Assembly (NCBI GenBank): GCA_945859605.1
Contig: OX243827.1
Coordinates: 3,810,345-3,874,344 of the forward strand
Source: Lumbricus rubellus
Lineage: Eukaryota; Annelida; Clitellata; Crassiclitellata; Lumbricidae
Reading direction: 5' to 3'
Length of the DNA: 64,000 nucleotides
Below, piece by piece: positions 33,348 to 63,971 of the stretch. A model generated the notes under the pieces. The model made no database searches. It saw only the letters and a program-made list of their open reading frames with translations, and was not told where the DNA came from. Both the position numbers and the translations under genes were made by a program. The first letter of the stretch is position 1; every line of letters starts with the position of its first letter.

Positions 33348-36271
33348 CGGCAGGGTGGGGCGGGGGAACGGGGAAGATTTCATGGCATTTACGTTTCTTA
33401 CATGTTCTGGCATTGTTTACTGAATAGTGGAACAAATGATGTCCACTGGAAGTAAGTGCTTTTATGTGCAACCGTGTTGTTGTTTCATGTGTGACAACAA
33501 CATAAACGAAGCAACTACTTATTTGCGACTTTCTTGTAACATGTGACATTGTGACAACGGCCCATAGGAAACAAACTACCTTGTTGTACGTACATGTATA
33601 TGCAACTGTGTTGTTTCGTATGGTTGTCCCTACAGTGCATTTTTGCTGTTGTTGATTACGACAATATCTTTGCAGGTCACAACAATATTGTATTGCCTGC
33701 ATTCATATTATTTTAGATTTCTAACATCTAGCAAAGCTTCAGCATAAATCCTTATTAATAGGACTCGTCACATGTTGCATAGTGTGACAACGTAAAGCGA
33801 TTTCTCATTTGTCACATGTCCTACAAAGCTTTAACGTTACAACCAAATTTGACAGTACTAAACAGATGTTGCAGGATTGTACAGTTGCAGTCTTCTTGTC
33901 AGTTGTACAATGTTTCATGAATGTATTGTACCTTCTAAAGAAAAGACTTCTTCTTGTGTCAGTTTTCAGTGTTTCTGTGATTTTCTTGGAATGTGGATAC
34001 CAACAGACTTTTTATACCAGTAGGCTCATCAACATTCATTTCTTATATCAATTCAAAATTCAACTATAAATTTGTGCCAAGTTAAAGCATTTGGGTATTT
34101 CGAACTTATCTCAAAATTGCCATCAAACGCGTATTTTGCGGTTGTTTCTGCAAGTTCTGTGGAAGTTGTCCCTAGGATGATTACTTGATGTGTTCTAATT
34201 CTGGAACTGCAGAGCTTCTATAGCACCATTTATTTATGCAACCAAATCGAGTTGCTGTTGTATGCCAGAGGTTCTGTCAGTTTATGACAATTCAAACAAA
34301 CCATGATGTTTGAAAGATATGTGGTTTCAAGAGACAAAGATGGAGTATTGCTTGATGGTGGTGTGCTACCAATACCTGCTTGAAAGCATCAGAGTTTCGT
34401 ATGTTGTATTGATGCGCATTGCATATGAACATTTATATGGAGCCAAGTTTAGAATGGTCTGTCGTCAATTGCACTGAAACGTAACTATTAAACAGATCGA
34501 AAGCGGTGTGCTGTTCTGATTTGGTGAGAATATTTTGTCGTGTTCGTAGTGGCAGTGGAGTTTCACAGCCAATCAGATCGCCGATGGACACCAGAGGTGG
34601 AACTGCAGCAGAGCTCCCACAGGTAGAGGTGAGCCAGTAGCAGATGTGCCCAGTAATTATTAAATTGAATGATGCATTGACTCCACGCAAAACATTGATT
34701 CGTAATTGTAAACTCCAAATTTCTAATGAACCACTTGAAAGTCAATCGCAAGCACCAGTTTATTCATGAGCAGTTGAGCAGAATCAGATGATGGATTGTA
34801 GAGACAGGGTTGTCAACTGGAGATTCAAATCTGGTCACCAGGCAATCCAGAGAGAGATATAGAGAGATATACAGAGAGAGATATAGAGAGAGACATAGAG
34901 ACATAGAAAGAGAGATATCGAGAAAGGGGGCAGATGAGCCGTCATATCATTTCCTGTTTTCGCAGTTACACTTTGTATCTTCGGCTTTTTTACGATCATC
35001 TGCGTGATCCGTTAAACTTAACTTATTGAGTATCAACTAATTTATAACTGAATTTAGAAATTAGTGTAAATGCTGCAAAAGAAAATGTATTTGTATTGAT
35101 ATAGAAATGAAATTTTGTTTACAGTAACGAAGGAAACTAGTATTGTACATTCTTAGACCTGAACACGACATTGTCATATCGTCCTGTGAATGTTTGCTTT
35201 TAAGTTTCTTAAATTGTAGTTTAAGACGTAGTTGATGATTTTTTGTAGTTTCTTTTGTAGTTTCAGATGAATAATTATCAAATGCTGATTAAAATTGTTT
35301 TCAGTTTTCTTTTGAGCCAAGTAGAAATCTTCAGGTAGACTGAAAGGTTTTTTTGATGTGTTTGAAGTTTCAAATCTATTTATGTGTTTTATGGTGTTTG
35401 GTTTCTTGTAATGCTAGACTGAGTTAAAGGATTTGAGACCATTTCACAAGGACCAAGATTTAATTTAAGGTCATTTAAAAGTACCAAGGTGAAATTTGTA
35501 GTCATTTTACAAGTACCAAGGTGAAATTTGCATGGAATAAGGTGAGATTTTATGCCATTTTACGAGTATTAAGGTGAAGTTTGAGGCCATTTTGCGAGGA
35601 CTAGAGATGATGGTTTGTGGACATGAAAATTTGCTTTGGCTGCGAGGCACAAGGAAGAGTGGAAATATTTGTGGATCGAGTGCAATAATAATTGTTCACA
35701 CAACAAGCATTGAAAATATGGAAGACCACTGATTGGCTGAACAATAGCAGGTCAAAGGTCAGGACAAATAATTTCAGGTCAGAAGTGAGGAAGGCCAGAC
35801 TTATTTGCCATGTACATCCTGCAGCATATTGGTATCAAAATTAAAGATACTCCTTGGTGATCAGTGGCACATGTGTTACCAACAATTTGCCCTGGAAGGC
35901 CATTCATCACACAGAGTTGAACGAGCAAACCCAAAGGACCATAACTAGGCAAGATGCCACCATGAATATCATAGGTCCATCATGTGTAATTGATATAAAT
36001 TACATCGTCAAACTCTACATGACCTCAAAGGCCTCATTACTATTGGATATAAGCATATCCTTCAACCGAAAACACTAATAATTAATATAGTGAAGACGCA
36101 GAGAAACATAACGAGACTTAATTATATTTTTCGACAGATGCAAAGTTATCAACGTTACAATAAATAGTCGCTTTTACTAAAAGTGTACAACATCTGCAAA
36201 CTTATAAAAAAAATGGATCAACGTGTTTTCTATTCTCCTTCGCAATCCCGCAGCAGCAGTCCGTGAAATCC
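33348..36271. other. Convergent 3' regions of Rabex-5 (+) and PHACTR (-)
   Basis: No coding exons seen. A GAGATA-type low-complexity tract lies at 34845-34925. A plus-strand AATAAA at about 36163-36168 and ATTAAA near 35840 could serve Rabex-5, but which is used cannot be told. If the distal one is used the two 3' UTRs may overlap. Confidence 0.4.
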
Positions 36272-54967
<18,696 letters not shown>

Positions 54968-55119
54968 CTGGAATTGAAAAGAGGAAGATGAGGATGAGTA
55001 AAGACATGTTATCCAGTTGAGGTGAGGAAAGGGAAGCTATCTGAGTTAAATGCTGGAGACTTTATTTGCTCAGCCTCAGCATATGATGAGGGTGGGTGGG
55101 TTTTATTTCAGAAATTTAT

Positions 55120-55640
55120 TTTATATCAGAAATTTATATAGCGCTTCTTCACGGTAGGCTACTCAGAAGCGCTCCCAGCCCAACCACGACTAAATTAAAT
55201 AGTTTTTAGGTTCTTAAAGAAACAGAGCGGAGCGACCCCTGGGAATTATGGTAAGCGCAATGTAACAGGAAGACCATTCCAGGTTGTAGGACCAGCAACA
55301 GAGAATGAACGACGCTGTCGGATAGCAGTCCGCGAGCGGGGAACCAGAAGCTCAATTTGGTTCGCTGATCGAAGGGTGGATCGATGCTGAACTCCTAAGG
55401 TGGAACAACAGAGTTCTCGAAGATACGGTAGAGCTAGTCCTTCAATGCACCGCCTACCAACGCACAGACCCTGTATGCAATCCGCTGTGGAGAAGAAAGC
55501 CAGTGTAAGATATCCCGCATATAAGATGAGACATGGCCATATTTTGGGATATGGCTAACAAGTCGTGTCGCTGAGCGGAGGACTCTTTCCAGGCACGTTG
55601 GTGGGTAGATGGTGGTCAACATCTTAGAGTGCACACCAAA
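55120..55640 (-). mobile_element. Dispersed retroelement copy of about 520 bp
   Basis: Starts with the reverse-complement tail TTTATATAGCGCTTCTTCAC, AGAAGCGCTCCCAGCC, then a body containing AGACCATTCCAGGTTGTAGG that is echoed at 28790. Probably a LINE 3' region or composite SINE; no intact protein frame. Confidence 0.55.
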
Positions 55641-55986
55641 TAGAAACACACTGAGTGAGAAAGACCCAGAGAAAAGAAGTAGATTTTAGACAGCTACAAA
55701 AATATATTACATCTTATATATATCATATATTATAATATATTCATTCGGAAACTTATTTTTTTTAGTATATATACATAAGACATACAAACATGAATTCATA
55801 CACAAGGTGTAAAACTAAATACATACCACACATAAATAAGTTGCAAATAGAAATTTATACATACCATACATACCTACATACATGTATAATACCTACATAA
55901 AAATGTGTCGATAGATAGAATGATGGACCCTGGCAGGCAACATCGGATCAATGTATTCATAACGAAATACCTGAACACCATCAGAG

Positions 55987-56026
55987 GCAGCAGCAGCAGC
56001 AGCAGCAGCAGCATCAGCAGCGGCAG
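55987..56026. repeat. CAG triplet repeat
   Basis: (GCA)n with one ATC interruption. Confidence 0.85.
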
Positions 56027-56408
56027 TTGTTGTTTATATCATTCCATTAGAAACAAGTTTTTCCAACTCATTACATTCACTTGTTTTCTCTGCTTTTTAT
56101 TTCTCATCTATTTTCTGGGTTTTTTCCAATCCTGTACTTTGCAAAATACTGTATATCAGGCAATAGGTTATAGTGCGTTCCTCCTGTAGCATCATGGACA
56201 ATAGACCAATGAGCCGGGGTGGGGGTGTCTGATGAATGTGTAACAATAATGAAAACAAATAATTATCTCTCGTTCGCCTCTTGATTTTCTCTCGCATCAC
56301 ATCTACATTCAGACATTGAAGTGGTTTAAGGCTGGACTTTGGCAGAAAACTTTTGACTAATGAAGTTTGATTTATATTATGCAATTGGATGAGACACATT
56401 TCAGCAGA

Positions 56409-57183
56409 CAATAACATAATCACACTGATCATCATGTGAATGAATTATTCAATTCAAGAGCATAACATAATTACACTGATCATGTGAATGAATTATTCAA
56501 TTCAAGAGCATAACATAATTACACTTATCATGTGAATGAATTATTCAACTCAATACATTAACATAATTACACTGATCATGTGAATGAATTATTCAATTCA
56601 AGAGCATAACATAATTACACTGATCATGTGAATGAATTATTCAATTCAAGAGCATAACATAATTACACTGATCATGTGAATGAATTATTCAATTCAAGAG
56701 CATAACATAATTACACTGATCATGTGAATGAATTATTCAACTCAATACATTAACATAATTACACTGATCATGTGAATGAATTATTCAATTCAAGAGCATA
56801 ACATAATTACACTGATCATGTGAATGAATTATTCGACTCAAGAGCATAACATAATTACACTGATCATGTGAATGAATTATTCGACTCAAGAGCATAACAT
56901 AATTACACTGATCATGTGAATGAATTATTCGACTCAAGAGCATAACATAATTACACTGATCATGTGAATGAATTATTCGACTCAAGAGCATAACATAATT
57001 ACACTGATCATGTGAATGAATTATTCGACTCAAGAGCATAACATAATTACACTGATCATGTGAATGAATTATTCGACTCAAGAGCATGACATAATTACAC
57101 TGATCATGTGAATGAATTATTCGACTCAAGAGCATAACATAATTACACTGATCATGTGAATTAATTATTCGACTCAAGAGCAT
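56409..57183 (-). repeat. 48-bp minisatellite, about 16 copies
   Basis: Unit GCATAACATAATTACACTGA, TCATGTGAATGAATTATTCG, ACTCAAGA, with two sequence classes: TTCAATTCAAG (left half) and TTCGACTCAAG (right half), plus two CAACTCAATACATTA copies. 48 is divisible by 3, giving a spurious 16-residue repeat frame on the minus strand. Confidence 0.96.
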
Positions 57184-57284
57184 ATGGACAGCCCCTGTAA
57201 CAGATTAAGGTCCTCCATTGTGAAATTAAGAAAGTCATGAGAACTTAGGTCTAATCTCATAACCTTGTAGACAATATTATGTAT

Positions 57285-57345
57285 GTATGTGTACGTGCGT
57301 GCGTGTGTACGTACGTACGTACGTACGTACGTACATACATACATA
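57285..57345. repeat. GTAC/CATA tetranucleotide tract
   Basis: TACGTACGTACG followed by CATACATACATA. Confidence 0.85.
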
Positions 57346-57356
57346 CATATGCACTT

Positions 57357-57560
57357 GTAACAGTGCCTCATCAAGATTTCTACTCAGGGGTGCTCCCGAC
57401 TGCAGCACGAACACTGAATCGGAGTTTCACGCCAAAGCACATAGGCAATTGCGAGTGAAGGACTTGCTCAGGGTACCTACATGGCGGCTTGAGGTGGATT
57501 TTAACAGGTCTGCAACCGGCTCCAAGACACCGAACATACCCCTACACTACCATGCCCCAC
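57357..57560 (-). mobile_element. tRNA-derived SINE, near complete
   Basis: Minus strand: GGCATGGTAGTGTAGGGG (box-A-like), decayed box B, CCACCTCAAGCCGCCATGTA, TTTGGCGTGAAACTCCGATT, CGGGAGCACCCCTGAG. Same family as 3926-4125 and 30405-30612. Confidence 0.8.
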
Positions 57561-59653
57561 ATCATCATCATCATACAAGCATTCAAACAAGCACACATAC
57601 ATGCATAAAGCTCATCCATGCATAGGTTACATGCATAGTTAATGTTATGCTTCAGCGCTTGTGTAAACAAATAAATGGTAAACAGCTCTCTGACCAGGGA
57701 CACTACTAATAATATGGGATGAAGCCTAACATATTTAGCAACAATATCGTTAAATATATTTGATTAAATATTGAGGAGGGGATAATTCAATAATAACAAC
57801 AAAAATAATCCTCATAATAACCCTCATATCGTCATATCTAGTCTAAACAATTTTTATAGCGCTGCCATAGTTATGTGTCGCATGTGTTTAAATCGATCGT
57901 CACTTCAAAGCAAAATCGCATTCCGATACAATGTTGGGCAAATATAATAAAATAATGATTTTGAAATTGTCATTCAAACAACCCATCACAACCTCTGAGG
58001 CTTTGACCTATGAAGCTGGCTACGAGGTGACATCGTGAAGATACCATCGCCAGTTAATTGAAACCATGACGACACGACGACCACCACCAGCAGCAGCAAC
58101 TAGGTCACCGACGAGAAACCATCCTCCTCCTCCTCCATCGTCCCACCTGCTGCTGCTGCTGATGCTGCTGATGCTGATGCACGAGCGCGCAACCGAGCGC
58201 AGCATGACTTCCATCGTTCACAGCCATAATTAATTACGAACCGGTGATTAAGACAGAATTGGGGAGGGGCAATCGGTTGACCTCCGACGGTCACCATCAA
58301 TCGGGTCTGCAAATTAGATGCAGAGGCAGGCAAGAAGAAGAGGACGACGACGACCTACCTTTCGACAAGCAGACGCATCCCATTACGACGACGGAGGCAG
58401 AAGATGTCAGCAGCCGCTGAATCTAGCATCTTCTTTCGTCGGAGACAATGACGCGTAACTGTTCTCCATTGACAACAACAACAACCATAGACAACGACAA
58501 CGATCAGTTAAACTGTGATAATATTATTCTTTTAAACGATAACCAATCCACCACTAGATCATCAACCTCGTCGTCGTCGTCTGTGTATATCATCTTATGC
58601 CGAGAAGTCACGACGCTCCTCTCACCCCTTGTCAGCCAACCATAGATTCGCCCGCTCTGACGTTGCATAGTACGCGGGAGAGTCGATTTGCGCGAAGCCA
58701 AGGTTGAGCAGGTCAGTGCTTCTGGCGCTTATGCTTATAATATGCTTTGAACGCGCGGTATAGCGACTGAAATCAGGAGGATGGGTTCAAACGACGTTGG
58801 GATCTGAAAGAGCAGACAGCAATCTGTTGTCCAGTCAGTCTCGGCATCAATCGCTGATCAAAGTCATGTTTTCTTAGTCGACTCTGCCTGGCCTCTCTCC
58901 AGTCCACTGATCTTTCCACCATGCAACCAGCGCATGCTAGGTGTGTATGATATCTGATTATTTTCTCAGAGACTGACCTGCGCGCTGATCTGCAGTGACT
59001 GACCAGTGACCACTAAACCCTCGCACGGTACGGCGTTACACAGCGTAACAAATTCAACCCGAAATCCAAACATGCACAAACGCAAAGTGCTGTCAGAGTC
59101 TGCCGTAGGCCCAATTGATTCTTGAACTGTCTCGGATCTTGTGTCTCGGTCTCGGAACCTATACTGTCTCCATCTCGGTCTTGGTCTAAAATGTTTGTTG
59201 AGGTAGGCCTAAGCCTAGGCCTACATGTTAAAAGCAGGCTAGTCAAAACTGGATATTCGAAAATTCGATATTAGTCCCAGAGTTGAAACGCAATTTATTT
59301 ACGTTGAGATTGTTCACCCATTAATAATTTTAGATATCGCGTCCACTGTTACAAAATAGAGAATAATAAAACACTGCATGATTGCATAAGGTAAATTTTT
59401 AAGTATTGCAACGGCACCAAAAATAGAAAAATGCAATAGGCTAACAACAACATTTTCTAAGCTCCAAATGACTGTGATATTGCCACTTTGGTTCATTGTG
59501 TTAAGGCCATAGTATGTAAAGGATGCATCAGGCTCACAATATGTAATTAATGCATCAGGTTGAATAAACAGTTATTTTATTCTACAGTAAAATTATTAGT
59601 TTACTAAGTTCCAAAGCGTAGCTTACTTGCGAGCTTGCGAGAGACATTTAAAG
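57561..59653. other. Intergenic region between PHACTR and ACO1
   Basis: CpG-richer section 58020-58700 with CTG, GAC and CGT triplets, a likely promoter area for one or both divergent genes. No certain exon apart from the weak candidate at 58120-58138. Confidence 0.4.
58120..58138 (-). CDS. Candidate PHACTR start exon (weak)
   Basis: A Met followed by four Glu and one Asp ends at a possible but poor donor (ATG|GTTTCT). Its 1-base phase would join exon 54674-54967 in frame (MEEEED-ATDVKDP). The region around it is CpG- and CTG-rich, like a 5' exon or promoter. Against it: the donor is weak, the peptide is low-complexity, and the conserved N-terminal RPEL is absent. The true 5' exons may lie elsewhere or outside the window. 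Confidence 0.2.
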
Positions 59654-59661
59654 ATGGCGGC
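59651..59661 (+). promoter_or_regulatory. YY1-type motif overlapping the ACO1 start codon
   Basis: AAGATGGCGGC overlaps the ATG. In vertebrates YY1 sites with this sequence sit at transcription and translation starts of many housekeeping genes. No TATA box is evident just upstream. Function here is inferred from sequence only. Confidence 0.45.
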
Positions 59662-59663
59662 TG
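59654..59663 (+). CDS. ACO1: ACO1 coding exon 1 (start codon)
   Basis: ATGGCGGCTG then GTGAGT, a near-perfect donor. The sequence AAGATGGCGGC at 59651-59661 supplies both the start context and a YY1-type motif. Ten coding bases join exon 2 to give MAAANPF, matching the family's short N-terminus. Confidence 0.85.
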
Positions 59664-62600
59664 GTGAGTGTTGTCTGTAACTTTCTGACCTCATTGCCGT
59701 GTGTCCCATTTGCCTTTGGATTTTGAACTCTGGAATCGTCCGATTAGATTCAAAGCGTGACAATTCACAATTATTGTACAGTCTCAAACGTTTCCACCAT
59801 GGTTCAGAGTATGTTCAATGGTTTTCTTCCTAGATTATTGCATGTGTTGCTCTTTCGCACTGGCTTTGCTGTGGGTAGTAGCGCAGCATACACGGTCCTT
59901 ACAACACGGGAACCGTACGTAGTGGTTGCATGGCGAAAGATCACACCCAAACGATTCATCTAAAAAATCAGCACGGTCGGGGCCATAAAATTACTATGAA
60001 AAAACAAGTTCAGAATAAACAGAGGGCGTTTAACTGTCTATGCATTTAACCTGTTTAGGAATTCATCCCAAACTGCCCCAACAGTTTTTAGTCGTATCAT
60101 GTAAACTGCTTGGAAGGAAGGATTGTGAAGTGTGACCTAACTGAGCCTAGTTATGTGAGCCTACAGTTTGTCAGCCTGTTAATAAAGATTAGAAACAAAT
60201 TAATACCAACATTACTATTTTACAGTTTGTATGCCTTGCAGTAAACTTATTTTAGCGTGTTATTTGAGATTCTGTGGGTTCACAATTAACGATGCTTGCG
60301 ACCTTGCTTTTGACAGTTCTGCTGAGGTCTGCCTTTTTAATTTTATATGATTGTTGGGCATAAATTGCAATATCGGGGACCGAAGCATATGCAATATCTT
60401 TGGACTGTATCTGATGATGGCACTGACTTTGACCGACCCTCACAATGCCTAACCTGACCCTAGCGTTGTATTGTACTCATGGTCTCAGATACTGCAGTTA
60501 TGTCGATTGTTGCTTATCTCGTATGCAGAAATTTAAAAAAATGCTCAGTTACCGATGTTTTCACCTTGCTGTTCTTGTTTAGCCGATCTTCTGCATAGAA
60601 ATCATTTAAAACTTCTGTTGCCTATTTATTTTGTTTACGAATTTTTCAGCCTTTTGGTAAGATTTGCACTTTATGAGATCCCTGAGCTGTGCTGCATAAA
60701 TTTCCAACTCAAATACTTAAGTATATATGTATATACATACGAATTGCCTATGTACATGATTTACATAAAAAATATTTACATATATATGTGTAATTGTGTA
60801 TAAGTTCAAATTGTACATGTATACAATTATACATACATGTATATAAATTGTCAATGCAAGAAATAGGCCTACATTTGATTGTGTGAATGTTGATGTTGAT
60901 GATGTCTGCTGTTTTTTTTTCAAGCCAATCCATTCCTTAAGTCTCTGAAGACTTTAAAAGTCGGTCAGAAGGAGTACAAGTACTACGACTTGCAAAGTCT
61001 CGATGATAAAAAGTACCGTAAGTATTTCCTGCAAGTCTGCTTCAGACTACTCACTTTGCATTACAAAGTGAGTATGCTGTGACCAGCTGGGTATCGTCAT
61101 TCCCCACACTTGGAAGAGGCGTGCATTTGGTCACATGCTGTGATGTGCACATTATCAAGCTCCACTATTTGATAAATAACCAATCATCAGTCAATGACAT
61201 TAGGCTTTTAGCATCCTAAAGAGCCATTACAAGATAAAAAAAGGTCATTGAGACGTAACATCAAGAATGTGTTGTGTTAACGTTAATATAGACTTAGCTG
61301 ATCAATGTATTTTCAACGTATTTTCAATGAATTGTCAATGTATTGTCAATGTATTTTCAATGTATTTTCAATGTATTTTCAACGTATTTTCAATGTACTT
61401 TTCACGACGTCAAGGTGATCTACCGTTCTCAATTCGTGTGCTGCTGGAGTCCGCCGTCCGCAACTGCGACCAATTCCACGTGTTAGACAAAGATGTCTAC
61501 AACATTCTCAACTGGAACGACACGAAGGAAGCAACGGTCGAGATTCCGTTCAAACCAGCCAGAGTCATTCTGCAGGATTTCACGTACGTCATCATATCAC
61601 TTAAATGATGAACTCCTGTTTTTTTAAATATTTTACCTAGATATGTCCTAAATGACTATTTATGAACCATGTGTGACTGTGTGTGCTCACGAATGTCTCT
61701 CGTGTTGCGTCTCAGCATTTATGAAAAGCTCAAATCTTGGAGATGAATTCATCTTGAATTTCGTATTGTACATTTTGTAAGTCACAACACACAGGAGTGG
61801 TCAGAATTCTATTTGCCATAGTCATTCCATGCTACACGCCCACCATCACATCACACTGTCACACATTTCCACCTTCACAAAAGGGGTTTGAAATAATATG
61901 CTAATGCAATTTAACCCCCCTTGACCCAGGCCATTGTAACTCTGTATGTATCGAAACATTTATATAGCAGCTTTAAAATATTGTGCAGAGTGATGAAACA
62001 TTGCAATTCAGCAGGTGTGACATTGTGCTCCTCAGTCCTAATGGTACTGCTCCTCAAAGAGGTGTTTTGTACAAATTTCAAGTACCACATATTTCCATGT
62101 GAAATTAACAGCTGTTTATGCACTATTGTGGATGACGGGATAAAAATTGCACTAGAAGAAATTGCCCTATTTTTTATTACTTCCTTCTTTCCATGCTATC
62201 TCTGAAGAGTCCTTCACTGTTTTCTTTTTTTATCTGTCGGAAACTTGATGACAGTCGATCTGTGACTCGTTTCCAGCGTTACTTCATCTGATGAGCTGTT
62301 CTTTGTTGCAGCGGCGTTCCAGCTCTCGTTGACTTTGCAGCGATGAGAGATGCGATCAAAAGTCTCGGTGGAGATCCACAGAAAGTCAATCCAATCTGTC
62401 CGGCTGATCTCGTCGTTGATCATTCGGTCGAGGTTGATATATCGAGAGGGTACGATGACTCAAGTGTCATTTGTTTTGATTCCATGGTTGTTTCTTATCT
62501 TAAGATTTATGATGCACATGTTAATAGAAATATAGACATACTGCAAAATATCTTAGTAGTAGCTCGGCTTGGTTGGATGGCGGGTGGGAGCAGGTAAGTC

Positions 62601-63971
62601 TTTAATTTGTTCCTGAAGATTTCGATGATGTTCGTAATAATCTTCGTTTAATTTTAGACTTGCTTTGCAGTATGATTACAATTTTATGGATTGAATCGTT
62701 CATCAGGTGAACCTTGAATACTGCTGATAGCAAGTTATTACAGGAATAGAATTTAATTGTTTAGCAGCGAGGCAAGGGGGCATATAGATACAAAGACATG
62801 TCTAAGGAGGAACATTTTGATTTGATTTTTCTTTTCAGAAGACTTGCAGTTTTGAGCTTAACCTGAGCGAATCAATATTGTGCAGCAAAACAACGTTAAT
62901 GATTGTTGATTAGTGAAAAACATGTTTTAGTGATAATATCTAAATGATAATTCTGCCCACAATATTTAATGAGCAATAATATATGATGATGATGATGATG
63001 AATAATAATAATAATGATGATAAAGTGAACGATGTTTGTTTAAATTATCAATGTTTCAGTCCAAATGCTCTTCAGAAGAACCAAGAAAGAGAATTCGAAC
63101 GGAACAGAGAAAGATTTCTCTTTCTTAAGGTCATTTGCATCTTTTTTCTCCTCAACATATTTGCAGTTTTTATTATTATTGTTGTTTTCATTGTTGTTTT
63201 AGGGCTGTGGATTTTGACGATTAATTATATTAGGAGTTTTTTAATGAAGAAAGTAGTAACTAGCTCAGTGACTACATTTTTGACAGAACTTTCATCCTTT
63301 GCCTCACGTAATCCAAATTGAGAAGAGACAATCAATGTGCAATTATTTGTAGCAGGATTCTGGTGGGGAATTCACCTTCATCTTTTTTACTGCTTGAAGA
63401 CTTTTCTCCTTTCATGAGCCTGTCATGGTGAGAGCATTTCTGATTAGCTCTGCTGTGAGAAGCGCTTTGCAAATGTTCACATTAGATTAGATTAGATTAG
63501 AAGGTGAATGCTGCGCAGCCAGTTGACCAACATGTTAAGCTGTAACAGTGTGACATGCTGGGATCCACCTTTGCAACATCGAACTTTGCTGACATTAGTA
63601 TGAGTTCTGAATCGCCGTATTTTGCACAGAAGTGAAATAATTTGGTAGTATTATTTATTTGTCATGGTTACGTGTCAAAGGGTTTCTTGCTGTATTTGAT
63701 TTTGTCAGGTGCCATGGTGGTACATTAGATTAAATTTTATCTTACCTGAAATATTTTTTTACATTATTTTCTTATATTGTTGTTTAGTGGGGTGCAAAGA
63801 CGCTGAGGAACATGCTGATTGTGCCGCCTGGGTCTGGAATCGTTCATCAGGTGAACCTTGAATATCTCGCACGCGTTATATTCAACGTTGACGGTCTTCT
63901 CTATCCAGATAGCGTCGTCGGAACCGATTCACACACAACGATGATCAACGGACTCGGAGTTATCGGTTGGG
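59654..63971 (+). CDS. ACO1: Cytoplasmic aconitase / iron regulatory protein 1, 5' half (continues past window)
   Basis: Exons 59654-59663, 60925-61017, 61415-61583, 62312-62449, 63060-63129 and 63788-63971 join in phase to 221 residues plus one base. The protein starts MAAANPF and has [19 protein letters not shown], then [78 protein letters not shown] and [13 protein letters not shown] (205-217), all aconitase/IRP1 signatures. Known role: with a 4Fe-4S cluster it isomerises citrate to isocitrate in the cytosol. In vertebrates the apo form binds iron-responsive RNA elements. The cluster cysteines and most of the RNA-binding surface lie beyond the right edge, so IRP activity cannot be judged here. 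The collinear order is that of the cytosolic/IRP subfamily rather than mitochondrial aconitase. Confidence 0.96.
60925..61017 (+). CDS. ACO1: ACO1 coding exon 2
   Basis: Acceptor (T)9CAAG; donor TACC|GTAAGT. Encodes [20 protein letters not shown] then [11 protein letters not shown], corresponding to the N-terminal strand of IRP1 before [10 protein letters not shown]. Confidence 0.93.
61300..61402 (+). repeat. 12-bp tandem repeat abutting the ACO1 exon 3 acceptor
   Basis: TCAATGTATTTT units (with GTATTG and CGTATT variants), about 8.5 copies, ending about 12 bases before the acceptor at 61414. Confidence 0.92.
61415..61583 (+). CDS. ACO1: ACO1 coding exon 3
   Basis: Encodes [40 protein letters not shown] and RVILQDF, almost family-consensus. 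Acceptor GACGTCAAG follows a 12-bp tandem repeat; donor CAC|GTACGT. The frame stays open backward into the repeat, so a naive ORF call would begin too early. Confidence 0.95.
62312..62449 (+). CDS. ACO1: ACO1 coding exon 4
   Basis: Encodes [40 protein letters not shown] and VDISRG. The DHS motif belongs to the aconitase active site. Acceptor TTTGTTGCAG; donor AGAGG|GTACGA. The reading frame runs on into the intron to 62597, but homology resumes only in exon 5. Confidence 0.95.
62693..62720 (+). pseudogene. Fragment of ACO1 exon 6 inside intron 4
   Basis: 28 bases beginning GAATCGTTCATCAGGTGAAC are identical to 63837-63864 in exon 6 and keep the codons for IVHQVNLE. Sequence on either side does not match. 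Confidence 0.9.
63060..63129 (+). CDS. ACO1: ACO1 coding exon 5
   Basis: Encodes [20 protein letters not shown] then FLK, the conserved IRP1 block. Acceptor ATGTTTCAG; donor AAG|GTCATT. An ATG/AAT microsatellite lies about 45 bases upstream of the acceptor. Confidence 0.94.
63400..63505 (+). repeat. LINE/SINE 3' end with ATTAG tail
   Basis: GAGAAGCGCTTTGCAAATGT then TCAC and (ATTAG)4, in ACO1 intron 5. A similar GATTA run lies at 44735-44760. Confidence 0.65.
63788..63971 (+). CDS. ACO1: ACO1 coding exon 6
   Basis: Encodes [40 protein letters not shown] and [20 protein letters not shown]. Acceptor TTGTTTAG; donor TGGG|GTAAGA. A 28-base stretch of this exon (63837-63864) is present exactly at 62693-62720, in intron 4. 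Confidence 0.95.

Noticed and set aside
56785..57183. Repeat protein with MLLSRIIHSHDQCNYV units
   Set aside because: It is the 48-bp minisatellite read in its open frame; no start context, no flanking coding sequence.
62450..62597. Extension of ACO1 exon 4 into the intron (open frame to 62597)
   Set aside because: The conserved block resumes exactly at 63060 in phase, and a donor GGG|GTACGA fits at 62449.
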